The notes under the pieces are model-generated. The model was not told where the DNA came from and did not search any database. It worked only from the letters and a program-made list of their open reading frames with translations. Of a stretch of 64,000 nt of DNA, positions 22,696 through 34,491 are shown piece after piece. The first letter of the stretch is position 1. Each line of letters starts with the position of its first letter. Where the stretch lies: the NCBI RefSeq assembly GCF_040712315.1, contig NC_134022.1:744001-808000 (forward strand), in the 5' to 3' direction. Made by a program: the position numbers and the translations under genes. This DNA comes from Castanea sativa. Its lineage: Eukaryota > Streptophyta > Magnoliopsida > Fagales > Fagaceae.

Positions 22696-22950
22696 GGGCG
22701 TTTGGATAAACTTATTCCTGCGTCTGCGTTTAAGTTTTTTTTTTTTTTTTTTTTTCTCCAGCCGCAAGTATTGACTAAATCTTCTGTGAACAGTGCATTC
22801 GTGCATTGTTCACGGACCCATAAATTTCACTTTTCAGCAACTTTTTCATTAAAAATGGGTCTCGCGGTACTATTCACACATTTTAAAATTATTTTGCTAC
22901 AGTGTTTTCAGTTTTCAGTTTTCAGCAATAAGTTCTATCCAAACGGACCC
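22696..22950. mobile_element. MITE with GGGCGTTTGGATA-type ends upstream of pseudogene B
   Basis: The left end GGGCGTTTGGATAAAC and the reverse-complemented right end GGGTCCGTTTGGATAG are inverted repeats. The interior includes a T-run (22737-22755) and the GTGAACAGTGCATTCGTGCA region typical of a common plant hAT-like MITE family. A diverged, oppositely oriented relative lies at 55929-56216. Confidence 0.6.
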
Positions 22951-23690
22951 TTAGTCTCCTTTTCTCTCCTGTTTTTAAACCGCACGTTAGGTTTATCCTA
23001 GTAAAATTAGTGCATGTAAAATTTTGGGGACCAGCCAATGTGTTCCACGTCTACATCTAATCTCTATAGCATCTGGGTTCAACATCCATAATTTGATATA
23101 TTCTGTTTGGGTTGGCAAGGCAAAGCATTGCTCTTATGAGTTATGACATGGATGTCATGTCATATCATGTTCGCTGCTGCCTTTTATTGACTCCGAATAC
23201 TTCTCTTTTTTTTCTTTCTTTCCTTGGAATGATGTGGATACTGCACAAAGAAAGTTAGAATTAGATTGTGCGGTTGGTAGCTTGCTTTAAAAATTAAGGA
23301 GACACAAGAAAACAATTGTACAGTCGCTATTGCACACTCGCTACATTGGCACAATTGCTTTAAACTTTCTTGTGCACAATTGATTCAGTCGTTTATTCTT
23401 ACATTTTTGTTAGAATAGACTTTTTTTTCATGCTCTAGCGGTGATGTTGCCAGAAGAGGACTTGGGTTTTTTTTTTTTTTTTTTTTTAAACTATATATGG
23501 CTTCTGTCATACTATTGGTAATGTATTGCTTTTATTTTTAACGGTTAGATCATTTTCTTGCCAAGTGTCATTCATCAAAATAAAAACTGGAGAGAAATGA
23601 GGGGTTTAAACCGGAGTAAAGCCCGATCCTTCAAAATTTACATCCAATAAAAATATTTTAAAAAAGTTTCAAAGATTTTTCTTAAATTAG
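22951..23690. other. Upstream region of pseudogene B
   Basis: Non-coding. Only the part from about 23440 aligns with the promoter-proximal sequence of copies A and D; the stretch before it, with the MITE, is unique to unit B. No gene seen. Confidence 0.4.
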
Positions 23691-24326
23691 TTTGGAAATA
23701 ACTTTTTTCATATTTTTTTTATGTTCGTTTAATAAGTGAGAGAATGAATCTTGGATTTTTTTATTTGTTTTTTATTATTATTATGGGTGAGTCTATATGT
23801 GCATGCATAACTCATACGTACGCACGCACGCATGCAGGCTTATGGAGTAGTGTACCTATGTTTGATCTTGTGTACATAACCCAACCCAGTAACCCAAAAA
23901 CTAAGCTACATTATATTACTCGTATTTTATCCTAAGCAGGCTACTAAACTAGAAAGCAATAAAACAACTAAATTAGACTAAGAAAATAGAAATCAAAATA
24001 TAAAATAAACAAAAATAAATAAAAGAAAAGAAAAGAAAGAGAATAATACCTAGAGAAATCCAATGACTGATTTGACCATTTCCCTTGGTCAATCTAACAA
24101 AACAAGAACTCACAAAATCCAATAGATTAGTAAACATTTAACTAAGGCTTAGACCAAAAAATAGCCCAAACCAAAAGAAAATTGACTAAAAGGTTTATTA
24201 AAAAATAAATAAAAATGAAAACTCTCTCTTTAAATCACTACTTTTGTAGTGACTTTAGTGTGTTTTGGAAAATGAGCCTAGTGTTCAAAGAGGGGTGCAT
24301 ATAGCTACTCACAAGTGATATGGGAT

Positions 24327-24745
24327 CGAATAAAGTTTCTTTCCAAACTAGTTTGGAGAGAAACCCTACAAGCTCATTATATATATTTACTTGACTATGA
24401 ATTTTGAAAATCTAACCGTTGAATTTCATGTTTCTTATGTTCTTAACATACATATTAAATTTCGTTTAAATCGGATATTATTTACTATTTTATCAATTAA
24501 CTTATTTTTTATATACAACTTTAGATTATAAAATCTTGAAATTATAACATTTCTTTGATGACATAGCAATTGATCTTTGATTTTTTTGAAATTTTGTAAG
24601 CATGAAGGATGTAATAAAAACATGCAATCTAATGGTTAGATTTTTAAAATTCACACTGAATATAAAAATATATATATATATATATATATATATGATGAGT
24701 CTATAGGATTTCTCTTCAAACTAGTTTGAAGAGAAACTTTGTTCG
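24327..24745. mobile_element. 419-bp MITE specific to unit B
   Basis: The left end CGAATAAAGTTTCTTTCC and the reverse-complemented right end CGAACAAAGTTTCTCTTC extend as inverted repeats of about 45 bp that include ACTAGTTTG. The insert interrupts 'GATATGGGAT...CAGCTTTGCATG', which is continuous in units A (about 12830) and D (about 63950). The interior is AT-rich with (TA)n at 24667-24693 and non-coding. Confidence 0.75.
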
Positions 24746-25609
24746 TGTCAGCTTTGCATGAATTTCCATAAATAAAAAAAAAAAATCTTATAAAGCTCTG
24801 TCATCTCTAACATGCACATGCAAGCTCGTGTATCTATGTACACAACACTAAGGTTACATTCACAAGGTACTAGTCTTGTGACAAAAGATTAGGGTTTTAT
24901 GCATGCAAGATTAGGGTTTTAGGCAAGTTTTAATGCATTGAAAGTTGTTTCTAGTGAAATAGTCTCCTTGGCAAAGCCCTTTCTTAGTATAGTCCCTCTA
25001 GTGACGTTGTCATTAGGGAATGAGTGTTAGAGTTGTAAAGGGTGCAAAATGATGTGTCTATAATGTAATAGGAAACCTAGGTAAATTCAAAGGCAATGGG
25101 ATCATTAGAAATAGCAATGGGCACGGGATAAAAGGATTATCCATTAATATTGGTATTGCAACAAATTACCTACCTGAACTTAGGGTTATCTAATATGCAA
25201 TTAATCTAGCTAGCATGGCAATTAGGTTATAATTAGGAAATTGATTCACAAATAGTGCTTAATAATCGGTTAGCATCTAATAGTGTATTTGCACTAGATA
25301 TTGCTATTTTAGTTTCTGGTTGCAGGAGTTTAATGACTTACGATTGAACCATCCTCCTAAAGCATTTCTTATGTAAAGGCAATAGTTGCCTAGATAAACT
25401 ACCAAAAAGGGGTTGTGAACAAGAGAGCATTGCAAAAACAAAAAAGATAATTTTTCCTATTTTGTGTAACACTGTTACATATAGGACTTAATGTATGTAG
25501 GCATCCCATGAGAGTACCTTAATGTATGTATATAAACAGTTTACCCCCTTTTTCCTTGTAAGTATAAACAATTCACCTAAATAAATAAAAACCTCATTTT
25601 TCAATCAAT

Positions 25610-25611
<2 letters not shown>

Positions 25612-25668
<57 letters not shown>
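25612..25668. repeat. (AT)n microsatellite
   Basis: Uninterrupted AT/TA run of 57 bp. The paralogous place in unit A (about 13690) has only a short (TA) run, so the tract expanded after duplication. Confidence 0.95.
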
Positions 25669-25673
<5 letters not shown>

Positions 25674-25687
25674 GTAGTTAATATTTA

Positions 25688-25926
25688 GGCTATGTTTGTT
25701 TTGGCTATAAAGGAAGTTGGAAAAATATTTTACACAATGCTTGATGGTGGTTGGGTTTATGGTGGTGATTGTGGTGGCTGGGTTTATGGAAATAGGTTGC
25801 AAAACCAAACACAAGAAATAATTCTCCGGCATACTTTCCATAACGCAAATAAACAATTGAAAATATTTTCACTTGCAAATATTTTCCTTTACACGTAAAA
25901 TATTTTACATAAAGTCAAACACAGCC
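25688..25926. mobile_element. Small TIR element (GGCTRTGTTTG ends)
   Basis: The left end GGCTATGTTTG and the reverse complement of the right end GGCTGTGTTTG form an inverted repeat. The interior has GTGGTTGGGTTTATGG repeats and TTTTACA motifs. It is about 239 bp and non-coding. Confidence 0.5.
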
Positions 25927-27041
25927 TTATAAAAATACTTTTTATTTTTTAAAGAAGAATTAGAAAAGTACCTCCTCTTAAACAAAAACAAAAAAAAACA
26001 AAAGAAGAAAAGAAAACTACCTTAATTTTGAAGACAAAGTAATCATTAAATTGTAACTATACGTTACCCCACCAAAGTACCAACCATGTTCTTATATAAA
26101 AAATAAATAAGTAAAGTACCAGCCATGTTAAGTTAAACTACCGCACCCAAACTTCCAGAAAAAAGAAAAAAAAATCATAATTGTTAAGCAAGCGAAAATG
26201 AAATGTTCGAGCCATTGTTGTTCTTGTTCTTACTAAATACGGGACTGTATTCCCTTTGAAATTTATTGCTCCAAACACGAGTAGTTAAAACTGGATATAT
26301 GATATATCGGGCAGAATATTTAATTGACAATTGCTATCGATAAAATGAAACTGACCAGTACAAAATTATAGAGCTTGCCATTGCCTTCTTTGTTTTTTTT
26401 TCCCCCTTTTTTTTATGTGATTTTTTTTTCCCCTTATTATTACCTTTCTCTCTCCAGTCTCTCTCTTCTTCTTTTTCAACTTTTTCAACTTTCTATAAAA
26501 ATGACTATCAAGTAATTCTTAGATAGTGCCAAAACATGGAGAATGGCACTCTCTCATCTCACATTTCATGGTAAGATCCACTCATTAAATTCATAGTAAG
26601 GTCTATCATGAATGTAAGAGGAGGAAGCACTATTTCTCCATACTCTGGGAATATCTCAAAATTTTCCTGCTCTAAAATCATACATTAACCACCCTATTTC
26701 AAATTCAAATTAGCGAGCACCTCCCACAGGAAATAGCTTTATGCTTTGCAGTATGGTTTCCCCACCCCACGTGAAGTTGTTGCCTTCTTAATTTAATTAA
26801 TCAATTAATTTATTTGTTTACCTTAGTTATAAAAACTTGTATATTTTTATGGATAAATATTAAGTCTACAACATTTTTTACAGAAAATCTTAGATGATAG
26901 ACTATTAGAGGTGGTAACAAAATGTAAGTGGTGGGCCTAGATTATAATTAGTAACAACTTGTTAACTAAAATTTGTTATGAAAATATTGTAAAAATATTG
27001 TGTATGTTGCACTACTCATTTTTATAATATTATTAAGAATA

Positions 27042-27203
27042 TTTTTTTTTTTAGAATGTTTCAACTTGTGGTATCTGTTCCTGATGACAGTTTTTTATTA
27101 TTAAACAAGACACCAATCAGTTTTTGGTGCAAGTGGGAGATTGAACATCCATGTCTCTTATTCAACCATCAGATAATCTTTTTAAAAATTAGTTAAACAC
27201 AAT
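27042..27203 (-). mobile_element. tRNA-derived SINE, diverged copy 1
   Basis: Read on the minus strand it follows the pattern of the copy at 56281-56438: a GGTTC-like B-box region before 'CACCAAAAACTGATTGGTGTC', a TCATCAGGAACAGATACC segment and an A-run at the end (T-run 27042-27052 on plus). The A-box part is badly eroded. Confidence 0.55.
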
Positions 27204-27276
27204 TTTTTGCATAATTATTTTTTACAAGTTATTAATGGTAGGTAGTAAAAAAATAGTATTAGTGATGAGTCTATGT

Positions 27277-27374
27277 AAGAATTCGTTGTAACTTGTGAAG
27301 TCTACCATTGTGAAGCCTACCATTTAAGAATTAGTTGTAACTTGTGAAGTCTACCATTGTGAAGCCTACCATTT
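27277..27374. repeat. 49-bp direct tandem duplication
   Basis: 27277-27325 and 27326-27374 are two copies of a 49-bp unit beginning AAGAATT and ending CTACCATTT, differing at two adjacent bases (CG vs AG region). This is a recent local duplication. Confidence 0.9.
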
Positions 27375-27489
27375 AAGAAGGGATTGACATATGAGCTTGA
27401 TATAAATTTACAATTTTAACCAATATTTATAAATTTAATAACTCTTTTTAATAACACTTTTTGATAGATAAAATAAAATTTCAAAATAT

Positions 27490-27618
27490 GACCTTCATGA
27501 TGATTGGTTTTTTTATCATTGGGCTAAGATACCAATTAGTTTTTAGTGTAGGTGAGATTTGAATTCTATATCTCTTATTTAACAATAAGATTTATCAGTT
27601 AAGTTAACTAAAACTCAT
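27490..27618 (-). mobile_element. tRNA-derived SINE, diverged copy 2
   Basis: The minus strand starts GAGTTTTAGTTAACTTAACTG (A-box region) and continues through a TTCAAATCTC B-box and 'CACTAAAAACTAATTGGTATC'. The order is the same as in copy 3, with more substitutions. Confidence 0.6.
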
Positions 27619-28158
27619 TAATTAGTTTAATAAAATTTTAAATTTATTAATATAAAATTTTACTTTTAATTGACCTCATAATATTTTGTCACAATTTTTT
27701 TTTAGGGTGGCCACATAAATTTTGAAGACCTTACAATTTGATATTGGTTTATGAACTATTTTTATGAATATTTTATATGAAAATGATAAAGAAATTACTT
27801 TTTTGAAAACTTTTTTAATTTTCATGAAAATTGTGTCAAAACTTTCTTAACGTGGTTTATTAACAACTGCTCTAGCTTAAAATAACATCATATGACCATT
27901 TTCAAAATAGGAACAACCCTTACATTTGTCCATCATGCATGCACCCAGTTACACTTACATGCAAGTAAATCACCATAAAAGACACAAGTTTAAAATACAT
28001 AGAAAATTACACAGCATTATTATTATGGAAAAGAGTAATCTCAAATCGATACCTCGGCTGTCGGCACCAATCCCCACAAAAAATATTTATTCCCTTGTCA
28101 AACCACGACAGCCTACCGTTGCTTCCAACACCAGCAAAAAACCATAACAAGCATTTGC

Positions 28159-28166
28159 TATAAAAA
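28159..28166 (+). promoter_or_regulatory. TATA box of the PLR gene
   Basis: TATAAAAA lies 63 bp before the ATG at 28222 but only 15 bp before the in-frame ATG at 28174. Plant transcription usually starts about 30 bp after the TATA box, so the 28174 ATG would probably not be transcribed. This decides the start in favour of 28222. Confidence 0.6.
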
Positions 28167-28221
28167 GCCGAGGATGGAAATCTCTATAGAACCAGAACCA
28201 AGAGAAATAAGAAAAAGAAAA

Positions 28222-29597
28222 ATGGAAAAAAGCAAAGTTCTGATTATAGGGGGAACTGGGTATCTAGGGAAGAGGTTGGTGAAGGCAAGTTTGGCTGAAG
28301 GTCATGAGACATACATCCTACACAGAGCAGAGATAGGTGTTGATATTGAAAAAGTTCAAATGCTTTTGTCATTCAAGGAGCAAGGAGCTCACCTTGTTTC
28401 TGGTTCCTTTACCGATCACCAGAGCCTTGTGAAGGCTATCAAATTAGTTGATGTTGTTATCTGTGCAATATCTGGAGTTCACATCCGAAGCCACCAAATT
28501 CTACTTCAACTTAAGCTTATTGATGCCATCAAAGATGCTGGTAATGTAAAGGTATATATACATATATAAATTTTGCAAATCTATATTTTACTTGCCAATC
28601 TAAACCGGAACCCAATATTTCGTATCTGTTGTAAAACTGGTGCATTATAAATTTTGTATGTTTTTGTTTGTTCCGATCATTTCGGTTTGTTTGGGCATCC
28701 GGCCAAGTGAATAAGATTTTTATTTTATTTTCTTTCTTAAATGTTAGACATATGTGTAATATAAATTTTACAACATAATTTTTTTCTCCTCCCCTCAAAT
28801 AGTCAAATGTTATTGTTTCACTGTCACATCTCTTTTCTTTTACTTTTTTTTTTCTTCTCTCTCTCTCTCTCTCTCTCTCATTATCTTACTTACTTTTCAT
28901 TTTTCAAAAGAAAAAAAAAATCTACTTACTTTTCCTGGAATCTTTTGACTTGGATCTTTTGACTTTTCTTCTTACTCTATCCATAGCATATAAGCATGGG
29001 TGTTAAAAATTCTATTTATTTTAACATAAAATTTATTTTTTCTACTTTACATAATTACTTATCAAAATATCAAAAATATCGATTATATTATATATTATAC
29101 ATTATATTTCATTAAATTATTATTTCTTTATCAAAATTTTATTACTCTCTAAAATCATCTCTCCTTATGTATATGAGTAAAGAAATATTAACAAATAGAT
29201 TTATATGTGAATAGTAATTGTGTATATTTATAAAATTGTTGTAGCAATAATCTAATTTTACATAAGTTTATATTAACTAGTGTCAGTAATTTTTAGAATT
29301 GGATATGCAAAATTTACTTTAAATGTTATTATGCATTAACTAACGTTAAGAAATCTCAAGATGTCAATCCAAAAAAAAAAAAAAGTACTCTCTAGATGCC
29401 ATGGGGAGGGGGTTAGGGATGGGCCCCCTAATTTTTCGAAATTCATACTCTTTCATTTATTTTTGGTCTGTGGAGGATGTGTCTCATGACCTTATTTTCT
29501 AATATAACAAAAATTATGGAAGATGTACGTTTTGAAGGCCATGTAAATATTTTTGTTACATGTAAGAAAATATCATATGTTAAATAAAATTAAAAAC

Positions 29598-29650
<53 letters not shown>

Positions 29651-31014
29651 CCTATCTCTCTCAATAACATGAATTCCTCTTTTTTTATTCTCTTTTTTAA
29701 TATCTTTTTTCTATTTTAAATTAATATGGTTTAAACGTGATAAATATATATTTGATACATCCATACGTATAGGTTTTGTTGGTTTTTCATTAATTAGTTT
29801 ACATGCATGACAAGTTTTTTTTTTAAACGTTGGTAGAGATTTTTGCCCTCTGAGTTTGGCACCGACCCTGCTAGAATGGAGGATGCATTAGAACCTGGGA
29901 GAGTGACATTTGATGACAAAATGATTGTAAGGAAAGCCATTGAAGATGCTCAAATACCTTTCACATATATTTCTGCAAACTGTTTTGCTGGTTACTTTCT
30001 TGGTGGTTTGTGCCAGCCCGGTAAGATCCTTCCTTCTAGGGATTCAGTGGTATTGTTGGGAGATGGAAATGAAAAAGGTATTTCCATTACAACCTTATTA
30101 GTTTTGCATTGTACCGAAGAGAACCATGAAAGTCATTTTTTTTCACACTACTCTAGTTGCTGCTATATAAATTTATACAAGATAACAATGATGCTGATTA
30201 ATTTATCTCTAACCTTCTTCCTTTTCTACTCTTAATTAACCGCTAATGCATTTTAAATCATTGTTGACATATTATATATCTTTGGGTTCTAATGTACTTG
30301 ATACTAAATGTGGCAGCAATTTATGTGGATGAGGATGATATAGCAATGTATACCACCAAAACTATAGATGACCCTCGAACCCTCAACAAGACAGTATATC
30401 TAAGGCCACCTAAAAATATCCTATCTCAAAGAGAAGTTGTTGAGACTTGGGAGAAACTAATTGGCAAAGAGTTGCAAAAGTCCTCCATACCCAAGGAACA
30501 GTTTTTAGCTTCCTTAAAAGGTATGATTGATGCTTGTTTAATTTTTAAGACATTTTATAAAAACACACAATTGGTTCCCTCACCCTATTTGGTGGCTTGG
30601 TCACCAACCTGGTGAGCTGGGCACAATAGTAACAACTTCGACAATCAGTGTTGTTGCTCTGGTAACCGATGCTAACAGTCTGCAACTGAAGCTGTTAATT
30701 CAAGTAGTTCGGTCACCGGACTTCATTGATGCAAAAGTCTTATGTTGGTTCGGTTGATCCGGTCATCGTCAGCTGAGCCATCGGTTTTGATGTTTTGCTT
30801 GAAAAATTTTACTTGTCATACTAAACACTTGAAAAAAATTTACTAAAAATGTTTTACATGAAAAATTTTTGACTAAAAATGTTATACTACAAATTTTATA
30901 TTTGAAAATATTTTACTTCAAAAAAAAAAAAAAAAAGAGTGTTTTAAAAGGTTCCATGGTCCCACTTGGACCCTAAGTCCACCTTTTTCTTATCAAGATT
31001 TGAACAATTTTTGT

Positions 31015-31060
<46 letters not shown>

Positions 31061-31194
31061 CTCATGTGTCAAATTTCATTAAAAAAAAAAAAAAGAAATT
31101 TTAAAAACAATTATCAATTTTTTTCTATGGTATAAAAGATAAAATGAAAAAGGCTAAAAAGGGGAAGAAAAAAAGTCAAGAGTTTCAATGAAAG

Positions 31195-31262
<68 letters not shown>

Positions 31263-32633
31263 CTTTGAATATGACAGCTAACAAATACTAACCTTTTCTT
31301 TTTTAATACTTGAAAGTGTGCAGAGCTCATATACTTTATTACTTATAAAAATAAGAATAAGTAATAAAATTTGAAGATAATTATATAATAAAATTCACAA
31401 TTTAATATTATTTTCTGGTTAAACTTTAAATTTTAAGATATATAAATGCTTATTACACAGTTTAAAATTGTTATATTTAAATAATTTTTGTGAGTATATA
31501 AGTTGTATTTAAGGTTTATCAAATTATCATACATATACCCAATGAATAGACACAATATAATCGATATACCTACTATTTTTATGTTTTTCAACATTAAAAT
31601 ACCAGTTAGAGTACGTTTAGTACACTTAATGAGGATTATAACATGAATTGTAATATTTACTATTAGAAATAAAATGTGTTATAATGGAATAACAAAATCT
31701 ATTCATAAATTTGGTTGTGAGTTGTAACATTATAATAAAACTTAAGGTTTATTTTAAGAAACATCTTACTCATACAATTATATTTCCTAAAAAATAATAT
31801 TTATTAAAAAATATTTGTTAAATTTGAGAGAGAGGTGAGTTATTTTTTTGATGATTTTTTATTTTCATAATTGTTACGTACATATGAAAATTTGTTTATT
31901 TGAAAATATATTAATTTTAGAAATTATTACACCTAAAGAATAGTTAATACAATCCTTTTAGAAAAGAATAGTTATTATTCATTTTAAAAAATAGCTATTT
32001 ATAAGGAATGACTATTTCCTTTAATAAAATCATAACAAATTAACTACTAAATAGCATCACCATAGAGTTTAATAGTTATTAACATTGCTAAATCATAGAA
32101 ATAGTTATCACCATGTATGTATCAACATATATATATCTACCAATATACAAAAATATATGTATACAAGTTATACATGCTCTCTTAAATCAAATTTCTAGCT
32201 CTATCATTAGTTTTATATATAACACAAAAATTAATACCTACTTCTTCTTTTTTTCCCAATATATAATTGTACATGGATATGACCCGTCGAATGTAGGATA
32301 ATTGGCCCAAACAATCAAAATAGATTCACACATTCATGTAAAAATAGTCTCGACATCAACAAAAAAAAAGGGTCTCAATATGACTAATTATATATTTATT
32401 TCAAAGTTTTTATTGTGTTTATGTTACATGTTTTCTTAAATTCTGATACGATTTTTCTTTCTCAAAAAGGACTAGAGTACGCAGAGCAAGTTGGACTTAT
32501 ACATTACTATCATGTTTGTTACGAGGGGTGTCTTACAAATTTCGAGATAGGAAATGATGCAATAGAAGCTTCTAAGCTTTATCCAGAAATCAAGTATACT
32601 ACTGCGGAAGAATACATGAAACGCTATTTATAA
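28222..32633 (+). CDS. PLR: Pinoresinol-lariciresinol reductase (PLR), NmrA-type SDR
   Basis: Exons 28222-28551, 29837-30077, 30317-30520 and 32470-32633, all GT-AG, total 939 nt and 312 residues, the usual PLR length. PLRs reduce pinoresinol to lariciresinol and then secoisolariciresinol with NADPH in the cytosol, in lignan biosynthesis. The N-terminal GGTGYLG (residues 10-16) is the NADPH-binding loop. RFLPSEFG begins at residue 111, and Lys138 in DDKMIVRKAIE aligns with the catalytic Lys138 of characterised PLRs. The C-terminus (HVCYEGCLTNFEIG, YMKRYL) is PLR-like rather than isoflavone- or phenylcoumaran-reductase-like. An upstream in-frame ATG (28174) would add 16 residues, but the TATA position argues against it. 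Introns 1 and 3 (1.3 and 1.9 kb) carry (AT)n tracts. No lesion seen. Preference for one or both reduction steps, and for enantiomer, cannot be read from sequence. Confidence 0.93.
29604..29648. repeat. (AT)n tract in PLR intron 1
   Basis: A TA/AT dinucleotide run of about 45 bp between PLR exons 1 and 2. Confidence 0.9.
31017..31057. repeat. (AT)n tract in PLR intron 3
   Basis: A TA dinucleotide run of about 41 bp, the first of two in this intron. Confidence 0.9.
31199..31258. repeat. (AT)n tract in PLR intron 3, second
   Basis: About 60 bp of uninterrupted TA repeats, the longest microsatellite in the window. Confidence 0.9.
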
Positions 32634-33213
32634 TTAAGTACACATTGTTGTTGCATAACTATAAGTGCCTAATCTATTTTAGGATTGATGGACTTTCATC
32701 TGTCCTTCTCTTTCTCCTTTATTGCTTAGAATAAAAAAATAAAATTGTCCTGTCATGATGAGGTGGACATTTGCCCCCTTAACTTAAATAACACCAATTT
32801 TTTTTCAATATATATATTACATACCATTATATACATTTCTTGAAAATATACTTTCTTTTTTCTTTTTTCTTTTATATACATACAATAAAATTTGAATTAA
32901 TTTTACTACTGCTTCATAATTGATTGTTCTTTACCTTCAAGTCAAGACACTAATAGTTTATATTTGATATATAGATGGAATTCAATTACAAATCCATTAT
33001 TCAGTGGTAAAAAGCATTACCACTTGAAATAATTAAAACTCAAACATAACACAATTTTTAAGTAAATAATAATTAGATAACTAGCCATTGTTTCAATATA
33101 TTCATTGCAAATAAAAAAAAATTATAAGATAATTAACTATTAGAACCTTGTTATTTAGCTCCAAAATTTTAAATCCTTACATGTCGCTAAACTTAACATT
33201 TATAAATAAATAA

Positions 33214-33217
<4 letters not shown>

Positions 33218-33267
<50 letters not shown>
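33218..33267. repeat. (AT)n microsatellite
   Basis: A TA run of about 50 bp preceded by (TAAA)n. Confidence 0.9.
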
Positions 33268-33269
<2 letters not shown>

Positions 33270-33567
33270 AGAAAAAAAAAATCGTTAGTTGTCTCTAAAC
33301 CCCAATATTCCTAACACCTTCTCTTCCCATCATTTAGCCTCCAAACTTAAATTGAGAAATCTAAATTATTAATCATTGTCTGTATTTTTTTCTTGTTGAC
33401 TTTTTGACATTCAAGGTTGGATTAAAATGTCACATGTGATTGCTCAAAATGCATTCTAGGCTAACAATTTTTATTTAAAGAAATTTACTTGCACTATTGT
33501 GCAAATAGAACCAGATTCACACGCCACCTGGGTGATTAAGAACCAAAATGAGTATATATCTATATAT

Positions 33568-33600
33568 GTGTGTGTGTGCGCGCGCGCACGCGCACATGTG
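33568..33600. repeat. Alternating GT/GC/AC purine-pyrimidine run
   Basis: (GT)n passes into (GC)n and then (AC)n-like text over about 33 bp. Strict purine-pyrimidine alternation with G+C is the classic Z-DNA-prone pattern; no role is implied. Confidence 0.7.
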
Positions 33601-34325
33601 TATGTTTGCGTGTGTTTGAAAAAACTAATGAATAATTATTTTAAGAAGCTATCATTGTGAACATTAGAAAGAATTATGTATTGGGAGGGGCAGTCAGATG
33701 GCTTTTAGAATCAAAATGAAATATTATGAAACACAAAGCACTTGCATTGACACATGCTTACTCAAAATTATGTATGCATTTGAAAACTCCAATGAATTAA
33801 TTATTTAAAGAAAATATCATTGCGATAATTTTCTTAATAACAAACTTATAGGAAAAAAAAAATTATGTATACGTTTGTTATTTTGTTGAAAAAGATTAAT
33901 GAATTTTTTTAATACTTTTTTAGATAGAACTAAATTAAAATTACAAAATAATTCTTAATTTAAAATATGTTTTATATGAAAATTAAATTAATTTTTTTAG
34001 AATTAAATTAAATTTAAATTATGCATTCATATTGTATCTATAATATATTTTTAGCTTATTCATTAATTATGAGATATGTTTTACTTTGTAGAAACTTTTA
34101 GCCTTTTAAATAATTATACTTAAATTTTGGAAGAAATTTTTTTTTTCATTTAGCACTCACAAATCACAATACTAACAAACTTGTACAATACACTAAATCC
34201 CGAGATTATATAATTATTACTTGACCTACAAATAACAAAGCAATAGTTAATGAAATGAATTCAAGTTACATCTAGTGTGATGTAACTCTGTATGAGTTAC
34301 ACCTTTTTTTTAAGAGAGATACTAT

Positions 34326-34491
34326 GTCCACAACATTTTTACAACATTTTCACAACAAATCACAGGTGGTTAGTTGTTATTGGTTCAAATTTGAACCTAA
34401 CACGAAGATTACTTTTTTGCCCCAACAATAACAACCAGTAACAACCTGTCACTTAGGATTTGTTGTGAAAATATTGTGAAAATGTTGTGGA
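34326..34491. mobile_element. Inverted-repeat MITE (GTCCACAACATTTTxACAA ends)
   Basis: The left arm GTCCACAACATTTTTACAA and the reverse complement of the right arm (ATCCACAACATTTTCACAA) match, continuing through a second CACAACAAATC segment. The element is about 166 bp and has no coding capacity. Confidence 0.7.

Larger units (their letters stand above)
23690..25690. repeat. Upstream duplicated block, unit B copy
   Basis: Collinear with 12208-13730 of unit A apart from the MITE at 24327-24745 and a much longer (AT)n tract at 25612-25668. It contains a CGTACGCACGCACGCATGC run near 23816 that is expanded relative to unit A. Non-coding. Confidence 0.75.
25927..28158. other. Intergenic region between the array and PLR
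   Basis: AT-rich and unique to this place in the window. It holds two SINE copies, a 49-bp tandem duplication and pyrimidine-rich stretches near 26390-26490. No coding region is supported; the open stretch at 27926-28147 has no recognisable domain and lies just upstream of the PLR promoter. Confidence 0.5.

Noticed and set aside
25605..25856. ORF consisting of Tyr-Ile repeats
   Set aside because: It is simply the translation of the (AT)n microsatellite.
28174..28221. Upstream in-frame ATG as the PLR start
   Set aside because: It is only 15 bp after the TATA box, so it would probably fall before the transcription start; the 28222 ATG gives the standard 312-residue length and places the catalytic Lys at 138.
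33568..33600. GT/GC alternating run as a regulatory element
   Set aside because: It is Z-DNA-prone in principle, but nothing nearby suggests a role; listed only as a repeat.
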